Shown: one piece after another, positions 6,781 to 14,188 of the stretch
How positions within the stretch are numbered: position 1 is the stretch's first letter
Layout of the letters: each line of letters opens with the position of its first letter
Assembly (NCBI GenBank): GCA_017527945.1
Contig: JAFXPL010000006.1
Span: 1 to 19,718 of the forward strand
Direction of reading: 5' to 3'
From: Bacteroidales bacterium
Lineage (GTDB): Bacteria; Bacteroidota; Bacteroidia; Bacteroidales; WCHB1-69
DNA length: 19,718 nt
Notes under the pieces: generated by a model
What the model was told of the DNA's origin: nothing
The model's input: only the letters and a program-made list of their open reading frames with translations
Databases searched by the model: none
Position numbers and translations under genes: made by a program

Positions 6781-7347
6781 ATGAACATGGGAAATCTTTA
6801 TCAGAATGTGATTAGGCCCTACATCTGCCAAACGGAGCAGAATCCGGACCTGACTGCCGCGAAAATCGACGGGCAGGTCTATTCGTATGCCCAACTTGCC
6901 CAGCGTGTCGCCCCGATCATGAACGAACTGGATGCGATGAGTGTCGAGCGGATCGGCGTGCTGATGCGGCCGGACCTTTCCGCGTGCGCCGCGCTGTTGG
7001 CCGGTTTGTGCTGCGGGGTGACCGTCGTGCCGCTTCCGCCGCATCTCGGTGATGCGGAAAAAGACAAGGTGGTAGAAGCCCTGCAGTTGCCGCAGGTGCT
7101 GACCCCGGAACGCATGCACTACTATTTCCGCATGACATTCGAAGATGCCTTGAATCGTATTGATAATGGATTGTATAATATTCAGGATGAGCAACTTGTG
7201 TGTGTCCAATGCCTATCGGGGAACGACGGCGAATGGCACTTCGCCAAAGTGTTCGCCAAAGATTTCCCGGTAATGCGCCCCTTCTCCCTGCATTCCGTTT
7301 TCCAAAAACTGACCCCTGATCTTCCGGAAATATGTTCCATTTTTTAA
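6781..7347 (+). CDS. Short ANL-superfamily (AMP-binding) N-terminal fragment with decayed P-loop
   Basis: A 188-residue protein that resembles only the N-terminal part of adenylate-forming enzymes. YSYAQLAQRV, then RIGVLMRPD and GLCCGVTVVPLPP, match the opening helices and A1-A2 region. At the spacing where the ATP-binding TSGTTGxPKG loop should be, it reads LSGNDGEWHFAK, so the Thr/Ser-rich loop and the proline-lysine-glycine are lost. The frame ends about 45 residues later, while active family members exceed 450. It should therefore not be an active synthetase. The frame is clean and its end overlaps the next start by 16 bp, which argues for a retained short protein, possibly a binding or scaffold remnant. 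ATG at 6781 was chosen; ATG at 6787 is an alternative. The divergent promoter lies just upstream. Confidence 0.68.
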   Translation: MNMGNLYQNVIRPYICQTEQNPDLTAAKIDGQVYSYAQLAQRVAPIMNELDAMSVERIGVLMRPDLSACAALLAGLCCGVTVVPLPPHLGDAEKDKVVEALQLPQVLTPERMHYYFRMTFEDALNRIDNGLYNIQDEQLVCVQCLSGNDGEWHFAKVFAKDFPVMRPFSLHSVFQKLTPDLPEICSIF

Positions 7348-8294
7348 GCAAGAACCTTAACCTGCAGCTGGCTCTTTTTGTGCTGCTGGCGATATGGTCT
7401 GCATGGATTGTTTTCGTGCAAATGACCATCATGCCCGCCGAGGGCACCATGATGCTGTTCCAATACGTGGCCAAAGTGTGGGCCTGGAACTCGTATGTGG
7501 TTCGCGTGTGCGTGCTGGTTATGCTGCTCGCGACAGCGGCCGCACTTATCCAATTCAGTCACCGGCATCATTTTTTCGAAAACCGCAGTTATCTGCCCGG
7601 GGTTTTCCTGCTCCTTCTGCTCAATTGCGGCAAATTTCTGACGGTGCTCAGCCCTGCGTTGCTGACCGTCTTCTTCATCGCCGTGACGCTGCTCGTCTAT
7701 TCACCGAACGAGCAGGCCTCGAAGATGAAAGACCGCCTTTTCATTCTCGGACTTTTCATTGCCGTTGCTACAATGTTGGATATCAGTGCGTTTGGGATAG
7801 TCTTGTTTTTGGTGATGATGATTGCCATCAACAATGTGACCTCTTTCAAGGATATTTTGATTTTGCTTATCGGTATCGCCATCCCTTACATTTACGCTTT
7901 TTCCATTGCGTTCATTTCCAATGGGTTGCCCGCTTTCCTGCAATCCTGGCGGGATGTGGATGTCTTTGTGCCGGTGCGCCGTTTCACGGGGATGCGGGTA
8001 ATCGAGTATGTGGCGCTTGCCTACTTCGTGGTGGTCACCGTGATGTTGATGTTGCGCGATAAAAGTTTGTTGGATAGTAAGTTGATTGTTATCCGGCAGG
8101 CGTTCAACAACGTCAACCTGCTGTGGATTTCCATGCTGCTGTTTTTGCTCCTCGGGGTCGTTCCGCTGCCCGCCGCGCTGGTCTATCTCACCCAGCCCGT
8201 CGCCCTCTACATGTCGGTGGCCGTCAGTCAGAAACGCTACCACTTTGTTTTCGATTTCCTTATCGTCAGCCTGTGTGTGTTGCTATGTCTCTGA
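7332..8294 (+). CDS. DUF6427-like polytopic membrane protein
   Basis: A 320-residue, very hydrophobic protein with about eight to ten predicted membrane helices and no recognisable catalytic motif. The opening (MFHFLSKNLNLQLALFVLLA), the FENRSYLPGVFLLLL stretch and the paired mid-protein helices fit the Bacteroidota-specific DUF6427 family, which has no established function. It starts inside the previous gene (16-bp overlap) and overlaps ribonuclease HII by 10 bp, so the three are translationally coupled. The fold resembles O-antigen polymerase or glycosyltransferase-type membrane proteins only in being helix-rich; nothing in the sequence supports such a role. Family assignment is from memory of sequence pattern and is moderately sure; membrane location is sure. 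Confidence 0.7.
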   Translation: MFHFLSKNLNLQLALFVLLAIWSAWIVFVQMTIMPAEGTMMLFQYVAKVWAWNSYVVRVCVLVMLLATAAALIQFSHRHHFFENRSYLPGVFLLLLLNCGKFLTVLSPALLTVFFIAVTLLVYSPNEQASKMKDRLFILGLFIAVATMLDISAFGIVLFLVMMIAINNVTSFKDILILLIGIAIPYIYAFSIAFISNGLPAFLQSWRDVDVFVPVRRFTGMRVIEYVALAYFVVVTVMLMLRDKSLLDSKLIVIRQAFNNVNLLWISMLLFLLLGVVPLPAALVYLTQPVALYMSVAVSQKRYHFVFDFLIVSLCVLLCL

Positions 8295-8887
8295 AATCCA
8301 ACTATTCCCAGACCCCGACAGTCGAGTGCGGGTGCGACGAGGCCGGACGAGGATGCTTGGCCGGACCGGTGTGCGCGGCTGCCGTCATCTTCCCCTACGG
8401 CTATGCCAATTCGGAAATCAACGATTCCAAGAAGCTGACGGCCAGGAAACGCCAGCAACTGCGCGAAATCATCGAGCGCGACGCCCTTGCATACGCCGTG
8501 GTGGAGGTCTCGGAAACCGACATCGACCGCATGAATATCCTGCACGCTTCCATCCACGCCATGAACCTTGCCATCGGACAACTGTCTGTCACGCCGGAAC
8601 TTATCCTGGTGGATGGCAACCGCTTCACCGATCGGTGGCACATTCCCTATCGCTGCATCGTGAAGGGCGACGCCACCTATCTCTCCATCGCCGCCGCCTC
8701 CATTCTCGCCAAAACCCACCGAGACGAACTGATGGTCCGTCTCGCGGAGGAATTCCCCGACTACGACTGGAAAAACAACAAAGGCTACCCGGCACCCAAG
8801 CATATCGAGGCCGTCAATAGGCTTGGCCTAACACCTTATCACAGAAAGAGTTTTCACTTGAAGAACCAACTTTCCCTCGATTTGTAG
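8285..8887 (+). CDS. rnhB: Ribonuclease HII
   Basis: A 200-residue ribonuclease HII, which cuts the RNA strand of RNA-DNA hybrids and removes single ribonucleotides misincorporated into DNA. The catalytic signature is complete: GCDEAGRG gives Asp18 and Glu19, ILVDGN gives Asp110 and VKGDA gives Asp129, at spacing like well-studied family members. The SIAAASILAKTHRDE helix and the C-terminal GYPAPKHIEA and HRKSF segments are also typical. Length is normal. The ATG at 8285 overlaps the end of the DUF6427-like gene by 10 bp and removes a long non-family N-terminal extension that an earlier in-frame start would add. No GC-rich terminator is seen after the gene, only a T-rich stretch. Confidence 0.96.
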   Translation: MSLKSNYSQTPTVECGCDEAGRGCLAGPVCAAAVIFPYGYANSEINDSKKLTARKRQQLREIIERDALAYAVVEVSETDIDRMNILHASIHAMNLAIGQLSVTPELILVDGNRFTDRWHIPYRCIVKGDATYLSIAAASILAKTHRDELMVRLAEEFPDYDWKNNKGYPAPKHIEAVNRLGLTPYHRKSFHLKNQLSLDL

Positions 8888-8959
8888 GGCTCAGTTCCGT
8901 TTCTTCTTTTTTTTTGCCACAATTTTCCGTTTATTTCGTCAATGAAACGTTGATCACAA

Positions 8960-9520
8960 ATGCAGACAGAACAAGAGATAGCCATCATAGAGGGCTGCCG
9001 TAAAGGGGACACTGCGAGCCAAAAGCAGCTTTACGACACCTACGGGCCTATGGTCAAAGGACTTTGTGTGCGCTATCTGGTTGATTTTCAAGAGGCAGAG
9101 GATGTGTTTCATGACATTTTCGTCTTCATCCTGACGCATTTTGAAAAGTATGACAGCATCACCAACCTCGGAGGTTGGTTGCGGGTCATCACCATCAACA
9201 AGCTGATTGACTACCTGCGAAAGAGCAAGCTGTACTCCGTCACGCCGATGAGCCAGCTGGTGCAGGAGCCGGGTGGTCAGAGCGAGGGCTACTACGACGG
9301 TATTCCGATGCCCGTGCTGATGGAGATGGTGAACGGCCTTCCGGTGAAGTACAGAACCGCGTTCAACCTGTATGTGGTCGATGGGGTAGGGCAGGACGAG
9401 ATTGCCCGTATGATGGACGAGACGCCGACCAATGTGAGGTCGCTTATCTCGCGGGCTAAGAAGAAGTTGCGTGAAAAAATTGAGAAATATCTGAGAAATG
9501 AAGAATATAGATACACATAA
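8960..9520 (+). CDS. ECF-type RNA polymerase sigma factor
   Basis: A 186-residue sigma-70 family factor of the extracytoplasmic function group, with only regions 2 and 4. Region 2 covers about residues 10-80, including the core-binding and -10 recognition stretch DVFHDIFVFILTHFEKYDS and GGWLRVITINKLIDYLRK. Region 4 covers about 120-178, with LPVKYRTAFNLYVVDG and the helix-turn-helix IARMMDETPTNVRSLISRAK. It redirects RNA polymerase to a specific regulon, normally while released from a membrane anti-sigma factor. Its 3' end overlaps by 23 bp the next gene, which sits in the anti-sigma position. No TAnnTTTG box is found in the 72-bp gap upstream, so read-through from rnhB or self-regulation is likely. 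Confidence 0.93.
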   Translation: MQTEQEIAIIEGCRKGDTASQKQLYDTYGPMVKGLCVRYLVDFQEAEDVFHDIFVFILTHFEKYDSITNLGGWLRVITINKLIDYLRKSKLYSVTPMSQLVQEPGGQSEGYYDGIPMPVLMEMVNGLPVKYRTAFNLYVVDGVGQDEIARMMDETPTNVRSLISRAKKKLREKIEKYLRNEEYRYT

Positions 9521-10463
9521 GACGAACCCCATTGAGGAGCTGCGGCGGATGGAGTCGCCTGTCACTGAACAGGACTGGGCGGCCATCACGAGCGACCGGC
9601 GCTACGTGCGGAAGTTCGGCCGGAAGCCCGGGCTTTCCCCGCGAGGTCGTGCCGCTGTTATCGCGGGTGCCGTGGCACTGCTCGTGACGGTTCCGATACT
9701 TGTTAAAATATTGGGGAACAATAAGATGGAAGATGTGGTGAGTGCTCCCGTTGCCGTTGGTACGGAAGTGACAGCCACTGCTCCCGCAACTGCCGAGGCA
9801 ACGCCGGCGACACCTGCCGTGCCGACCTCTACGTCGGATACCTCCGCCAAAGTCGCCGCCACTTCGCACGCGGCCGCGCACGAGGGTTCCACCTTGGCCG
9901 GAGTCGTGACGAAACGCCAAGCCTCGGACAAATTGCTGCCCGCGGATGAGATTCCCGTGCTGTACTCTCATAAACCCGCCATCACCCGCGATGACATTAT
10001 GGAACTCCCCGAACGTAGTGGAACAGCCTTGGAGCCGGCGCGGAATGAGGCGATCCATCAGATAATATCCTGCTCTCCACGTGTTGTCAGTAAATCCAGC
10101 GTTGAGGAGGAGGACATTGCCGAGACTGATGATGCGGAAGTGGCGAAATACGAGTCCCCTGCGGAGGAAGCGCCTGCGCCTGCCGCCGAGGAGTTCTTCA
10201 TCCCGTCGGCCTTCACGCCCAACGGCGATGGCCTGAACGACCTCTTCTACGTGAATGCCAACTTCGAGCCGCGCGACTACGAGCTCTCCATCTTCAACCG
10301 CAACGGTGACCTGGTGTTTCTCGCCCGCGACATCCGCGCCGGTTGGGACGGACAGGTGCACGGGCGCACGCTGATGCAGGGCATGTACGTCTATGTCATC
10401 AAGTACAAGGATGGACAGGGAAACGAGCAACGCAAGCAGGGACAAATCCTTTTAGTACCATAA
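9498..10463 (+). CDS. Single-pass membrane protein in anti-sigma position with T9SS type B C-terminal domain
   Basis: A 321-residue protein in four parts. Residues 1-51 are a short, basic segment with an EQDWAAI motif, like the short N-termini of Bacteroidota anti-sigma-type proteins. Residues 52-70 form one strong membrane helix with positive charges before it, giving N-in topology. Residues 73-232 are low-complexity, rich in Ala, Thr, Pro and later Glu. Residues 233-321 are a T9SS type B (gliding-motility-associated) domain: FIPSAFTPNGDGLNDLF, LSIFNRNGDLVF, GWDG, GMYVYVIKY. It overlaps the sigma gene by 23 bp. The likely role is membrane control of that sigma factor, with the far end reaching the T9SS or surface; this is inferred. 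The alternative is a secreted protein with an unusually long N-region. Confidence 0.75.
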   Translation: MKNIDTHKTNPIEELRRMESPVTEQDWAAITSDRRYVRKFGRKPGLSPRGRAAVIAGAVALLVTVPILVKILGNNKMEDVVSAPVAVGTEVTATAPATAEATPATPAVPTSTSDTSAKVAATSHAAAHEGSTLAGVVTKRQASDKLLPADEIPVLYSHKPAITRDDIMELPERSGTALEPARNEAIHQIISCSPRVVSKSSVEEEDIAETDDAEVAKYESPAEEAPAPAAEEFFIPSAFTPNGDGLNDLFYVNANFEPRDYELSIFNRNGDLVFLARDIRAGWDGQVHGRTLMQGMYVYVIKYKDGQGNEQRKQGQILLVP

Positions 10464-10467
10464 TTGC

Positions 10468-11760
10468 ATGATAAACAGAGCGATACCACCTTTAATACAT
10501 CCGATAGAATCCTTTTCTTTGCCTAAACCGCGTTGTGAGACGCTGAGCAACGGCGTTCCGGTTTTTTATTTCGACAACCCCTATTCGGAATTGGTCTATG
10601 TGCTGCTTCAGGTGCACACGGGGTCGTTGTTCCAGCCGGCCAAGCATGTGTGCAATTTCGCCTACACGTTGCTTCGGGAGAGCTCTCCGTCCCTTTCACC
10701 GGAGGAGACGGCCGAACGCCTCGACTTTAACGGTGCCAATGTCTCCGTCAACGTGGGGCTGGAGTGGGTGCAGGTCGTGATTTCGGCGCCCCGCCGCAAC
10801 TTGTCCTCCATTATGCCCGTTATCGCGGATTTTTTGGTTAATCCTATTTATCGCGCTGATAATCTAAGAATTATGCAGGATAAGGAGGTGAAAAATTTGG
10901 CCTATAACTCTCAGAAGACCGACTTCGTGTCCTGGCAGCTGATGTGGAACACCTTGTTCGCGGATGTTTTCCCGGGAGTCGCGGAACTTTCGACATCGGA
11001 TACAATCAATTCGCTGGAAATAAGTCAGTTGCAAGAATTTTACAAGCGGAGTTTTTGTGCGGAGAATATTTCGGTTTTCGTCACGGGGAACATCGGGGAT
11101 GGCGACGAGCGCGTGATTTCGGAAGCGTTTTCTCCTATCCCGGGCGGGATTCCGTCCCCGTCTCTTCCGCAGGTGCCGTCACAGCCGGCAGGCAGCGACA
11201 TCGTGTATCGGCCGATGGCAGGGTGTCTGCAGTCGTCCGTCATCCTGTGCCAGGTTTCGGACGGCTATAACCATCCTGACCGGACGGCCTTTTCCGTGTT
11301 GAACACGCTGACGGGCGGCTATTTCAGTTCCCGGCTGATGCAGAATCTCCGAGAACGACAAGGGCTCACCTACGGGGTCTCCTCGTCCAGCACCTATTTT
11401 GGGAACCAGTCGGTGTTCGCCATCAGCAGCGATGTGAATGCCGCGCAGACCGCCCATGCCATCGATTCAGCTTTTGAAGAACTGCAACGTCTTCAGGATG
11501 AGGTGGTTGGCGATGAGGAACTGAATATGGTGAAGAACTATATGGCGGGCATTCAGCTCCGTTCCGTTGACACGTCCGTCAGTACGATGCAGAAGTACGC
11601 CTTCTTCCACCGCTTCGGTCTGGATGAGTCGGAGATGTATCGTTATCTGTCTTCTGTCCGGGAAACGACCCCGGAAGATATTCTGAATTTGGCGAAAAAG
11701 TATTTTACAAACAATAAATTCACCCGTATTGTCGTTGGGGACTATTTGGCAGAAAAATGA
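10468..11760 (+). CDS. M16-family peptidase homolog lacking the zinc site (probable pseudoprotease)
   Basis: A 430-residue two-lobed M16B (insulinase/mitochondrial processing peptidase type) protein. The N-terminal lobe aligns through SPEETAERLDFNGANVSV, but the HxxEH zinc motif just before it is replaced: the expected His, Glu, His are Asn63, Tyr66 and Thr67. The C-terminal lobe keeps the substrate-side R/Y motif, LRERQGLTY with Arg295 and Tyr302. This is the pattern of the non-catalytic partner of M16 heterodimers, but no active M16 gene is in the window. No signal peptide is seen, so it is probably cytoplasmic unless exported unusually. It lies 4 bp after the membrane protein and overlaps the next gene by 4 bp, in one operon. 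A peptide-binding or regulatory role is inferred. Confidence 0.85.
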   Translation: MINRAIPPLIHPIESFSLPKPRCETLSNGVPVFYFDNPYSELVYVLLQVHTGSLFQPAKHVCNFAYTLLRESSPSLSPEETAERLDFNGANVSVNVGLEWVQVVISAPRRNLSSIMPVIADFLVNPIYRADNLRIMQDKEVKNLAYNSQKTDFVSWQLMWNTLFADVFPGVAELSTSDTINSLEISQLQEFYKRSFCAENISVFVTGNIGDGDERVISEAFSPIPGGIPSPSLPQVPSQPAGSDIVYRPMAGCLQSSVILCQVSDGYNHPDRTAFSVLNTLTGGYFSSRLMQNLRERQGLTYGVSSSSTYFGNQSVFAISSDVNAAQTAHAIDSAFEELQRLQDEVVGDEELNMVKNYMAGIQLRSVDTSVSTMQKYAFFHRFGLDESEMYRYLSSVRETTPEDILNLAKKYFTNNKFTRIVVGDYLAEK

Positions 11761-13826
11761 AACAGAATTTGAAACGACAGCTATTTTTAGGACTTTTGTT
11801 AGCTTTGGCATGGGGCGTGTCGGCTTTGGAACCGCCTAAGATGCAGTGCCTTAAGCTGATGAACAATAATCAGCGCATGAAGATGGCTTGGAGCAGTGGC
11901 AGTGACTGCAGCCAATTTGCGGTGTATTACTTCTATATTAACAACGTTCTTTGTGACAGCCTTTTCGGCTACAGCAGCCCCACGCAGAGCTTCACTCTTT
12001 GCGATTATGGCTCCAAGGACATCAACAATATTCCGATCGCATCGGTGTATAACTGCTATATTGTGGCGGTCGATTCCAACGGCAACCGTTTCCACTCCGA
12101 CACCATCCATTCCATCAGTCTGACGGTGACAGCGCAGGCCGACAACACGCTGGCCTATTTGCAGTGGGAGTCGCCGACCACCACGTTAGACGCCTCCTGG
12201 GGCAGCACATTCGACATTTACAAGAAACGCGGCTTCGAGGCCGACTTCCCGACCGAGCCATTCGCATCCGTGCCGAACACACAGTTAGATTACACCGACA
12301 CCTCGGATGTCTGCGACAACATCATCTCCTACCAGGTGAGCATTTACAACAACTACGGGGTCAACGAGCGTTGCCCGTTTATGACCACCATCGGGTCCGC
12401 CCATTTGGTGGACAGTGTCAGCCCTTCGTCTCCGGTGCTTGACAGCGTGACGGTGACCCCGACCAATGAGGTGATGCTGGGTTTCCATGAAACGGAACCG
12501 TACATGCAGGGATACATTATATATTATATGAGTCCGAACGGCACCATTCCGTTGGACACGGTATATGGGCAGACTTTTTGGATAGATCCCGTCATCAACC
12601 CCACGTTCGATTCGCGTTTTTACCGTATTGCCGCCATGGATTCGTGCGGAAATGTTTCCGCGCTGACCAACAACCAGCAGGGCAACATGATTCTGCACCT
12701 GCAGAATGCGGATGCCTGCCATAAGACGGCTTCCATTCAATGGTCCACCTACACGAACCTGTGGAACGACATTGACCATTTTGAGGTGATGTTCAGCGCT
12801 GACCAGGGACAAAACTGGCAGAATATCGGTAACACCACAGGGACGAGTTTTCTGATTGAGAATCTGGACCTTAACACTGCTTACTGTGTGTATGTACGTG
12901 TGGTGAACAACGGCGGGACGGTGACGGCGAGTTCCAATCGCGTGCCGGTCACGATTTCGGCGGACGAGTCGCAGGATTTCACCTATATCCGGTCCGTCTC
13001 CGTCATCGACAACGAATATATCCGTATCAAGGTGCTGACCAGCGGCGACACGCTGCCGTTCGCAAGCATCACGCTGCAGCGCAGCGAAGACGGGCTTTCC
13101 TTCGAGGATTTTCGCACGCAGGCTTATGCGCAAGGCACTGCAGACTATGTCTTTTTCGACAGCGCGGCCAATTTCAGCCGTAATATCTACTATTATCGCA
13201 CGTTTTTGGTCAATACTTGCGGGACGCAGGCGGGACTTTCCGAAGTGTCGCACAACATCTTGTTGCGAGGGGAGAACAACGCGCAGAACAACATCCTTTC
13301 GTGGCAAAGTTATGACAATTGGGATGGGGAGGTGGCGCAATATTATGTGATGCGGAAGCTGGAAAACGAGGAGTTTTTCAATACGGTCACCGAGACAGCG
13401 CCGGCCACCATGAATGCCTATACGGACGATATTTCTTCGCTGTATGAGTCTGGTTCAAAATTCCTTTATTATATTGAGGCACAGGAAAATACAAATGACT
13501 ACGGGATAGCGGAAACCAGTCTTTCCAACCAGATACAGGTGATACAGCCGCCCACGCTGTATTTGCCGAATGCCTTCCGTCCGTTGGGGGCGAACAACCC
13601 GGTTTTCCGTCCGGTGAACTCTTTCGTGTCGCTCGACAGCTACCAGTTCTGCATTTTCACGCGGACGGGCGAACTTGTTTTCCTGACCACCAATCCTCAG
13701 GAGGGCTGGAACGGCCGCATCAACGGGGTGCTTGCCCCGATGAACGTGTATGTGTGGATCGTGCAGTATAAAACACCCGACGGAACGTTGATGGAACGCA
13801 CGGGCACGGTGACCTTGGTGAAGTAG
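11757..13826 (+). CDS. Secreted FN3-repeat protein with T9SS type B-like C-terminal domain
   Basis: A 689-residue exported protein. The signal peptide is clear (MKQNLKRQLFLGLLLALAWG, cleavage near residue 23). The body consists of about five fibronectin type III-like beta domains; good examples are around LQWESPTTTLDASW, IQWSTYTNLWNDIDHFEVMF, ENLDLNTAYCVYVRVVNNGG and LSWQSYDNWDGEVAQYYV. The last 88 residues form a type B-like sorting domain with LPNAFRP, FCIFTRTGELVF, GWNGRINGV and a final TGTVTLVK, but the usual TPNGDGxND loop has diverged. The T9SS would carry it across the outer membrane and attach it to the surface or release it. The ATGA overlap with the M16 gene shows translational coupling, so it is the terminal gene of the sigma-factor operon and may be the operon's surface output or sensor. 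Confidence 0.85.
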   Translation: MKQNLKRQLFLGLLLALAWGVSALEPPKMQCLKLMNNNQRMKMAWSSGSDCSQFAVYYFYINNVLCDSLFGYSSPTQSFTLCDYGSKDINNIPIASVYNCYIVAVDSNGNRFHSDTIHSISLTVTAQADNTLAYLQWESPTTTLDASWGSTFDIYKKRGFEADFPTEPFASVPNTQLDYTDTSDVCDNIISYQVSIYNNYGVNERCPFMTTIGSAHLVDSVSPSSPVLDSVTVTPTNEVMLGFHETEPYMQGYIIYYMSPNGTIPLDTVYGQTFWIDPVINPTFDSRFYRIAAMDSCGNVSALTNNQQGNMILHLQNADACHKTASIQWSTYTNLWNDIDHFEVMFSADQGQNWQNIGNTTGTSFLIENLDLNTAYCVYVRVVNNGGTVTASSNRVPVTISADESQDFTYIRSVSVIDNEYIRIKVLTSGDTLPFASITLQRSEDGLSFEDFRTQAYAQGTADYVFFDSAANFSRNIYYYRTFLVNTCGTQAGLSEVSHNILLRGENNAQNNILSWQSYDNWDGEVAQYYVMRKLENEEFFNTVTETAPATMNAYTDDISSLYESGSKFLYYIEAQENTNDYGIAETSLSNQIQVIQPPTLYLPNAFRPLGANNPVFRPVNSFVSLDSYQFCIFTRTGELVFLTTNPQEGWNGRINGVLAPMNVYVWIVQYKTPDGTLMERTGTVTLVK

Positions 13827-13848
13827 AATTCTGTGTGTCAAAAGGTTA

Positions 13849-13881
13849 AAAAAAATCCCTCTCGTATGAGAGGGATTTTTT
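13849..13881. terminator. Bidirectional terminator between the T9SS operon and the tRNA pair
   Basis: A 14-bp stem (AAAAAATCCCTCTC with GAGAGGGATTTTTT) around a GTAT loop. On the plus strand it ends the sigma-factor operon with six Ts; on the minus strand eight Ts lie immediately after the tRNA-Arg gene. It serves both converging units. Confidence 0.93.
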
Positions 13882-13882
13882 G

Positions 13883-13956
13883 TGATTCCGCTGCGACTCG
13901 AACGCAGAACCTGCTGCTTAGAAGGCAGCTGCTCTATCCAGTTGAGCTACGGAACC
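13883..13956 (-). tRNA. tRNA-Arg (anticodon UCU)
   Basis: A 74-base cloverleaf on the minus strand. The acceptor arms GGTTCCG and CGGAATC pair with one G-T wobble, followed by discriminator A. The anticodon stem GCTGC/GCAGC holds the loop CTTCTAA, giving UCU, which reads AGA. The T arm has GTTCGAGTC. CCA is not encoded. It lies 16 bp downstream of tRNA-Pro and ends next to the shared terminator. Confidence 0.95.
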
Positions 13957-13972
13957 GTAGGCTTTCGCCCTG

Positions 13973-14047
13973 TCGGGATAGCAAGATTCGAACTTGCGAC
14001 CTCCTGCTCCCAAAGCAGGCGCGATAACCGGACTACGCTATATCCCG
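13973..14047 (-). tRNA. tRNA-Pro (anticodon UGG)
   Basis: A 75-base cloverleaf on the minus strand. The acceptor CGGGATA pairs fully with TATCCCG and is followed by discriminator A. The anticodon stem CCTGC/GCAGG holds TTTGGGA, giving UGG. The T stem is GCAAG/CTTGC. CCA is not encoded. It is the first gene of a two-tRNA transcript with tRNA-Arg. Confidence 0.95.
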
Positions 14048-14058
14048 TTTTCCGGCGG

Positions 14059-14066
14059 CAAAAGTA
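14059..14066 (-). promoter_or_regulatory. -7 box (TACTTTTG) of the tRNA-Pro/tRNA-Arg unit
   Basis: On the minus strand TACTTTTG matches TAnnTTTG and lies 12 bp before the tRNA-Pro 5' end, a normal distance for a tRNA promoter. A T-rich stretch lies just upstream on the plus strand. The rest of the gap to recF (to 14188) shows no gene. Confidence 0.65.
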
Positions 14067-14188
14067 CACTTTTTTTTGATTCCTCCCATCGCTTTCGTTT
14101 GTTTTTTTTAACATTGATAATCAGCCGATTAGGCCACATCGCCATTCTCGTTTTGTTTTTTGCCGATGTCAATCTGTATTATTTCGTT

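Noticed and set aside
6781..8294. Frameshift joining the ANL fragment to the downstream frame
   Set aside because: The downstream frame encodes a polytopic membrane protein from its first residues, not the rest of an adenylating enzyme.
13973..14047. Phage or island attachment site at the tRNA genes
   Set aside because: No integrase, no direct repeat of the tRNA 3' end and no foreign-looking genes are seen on either side.
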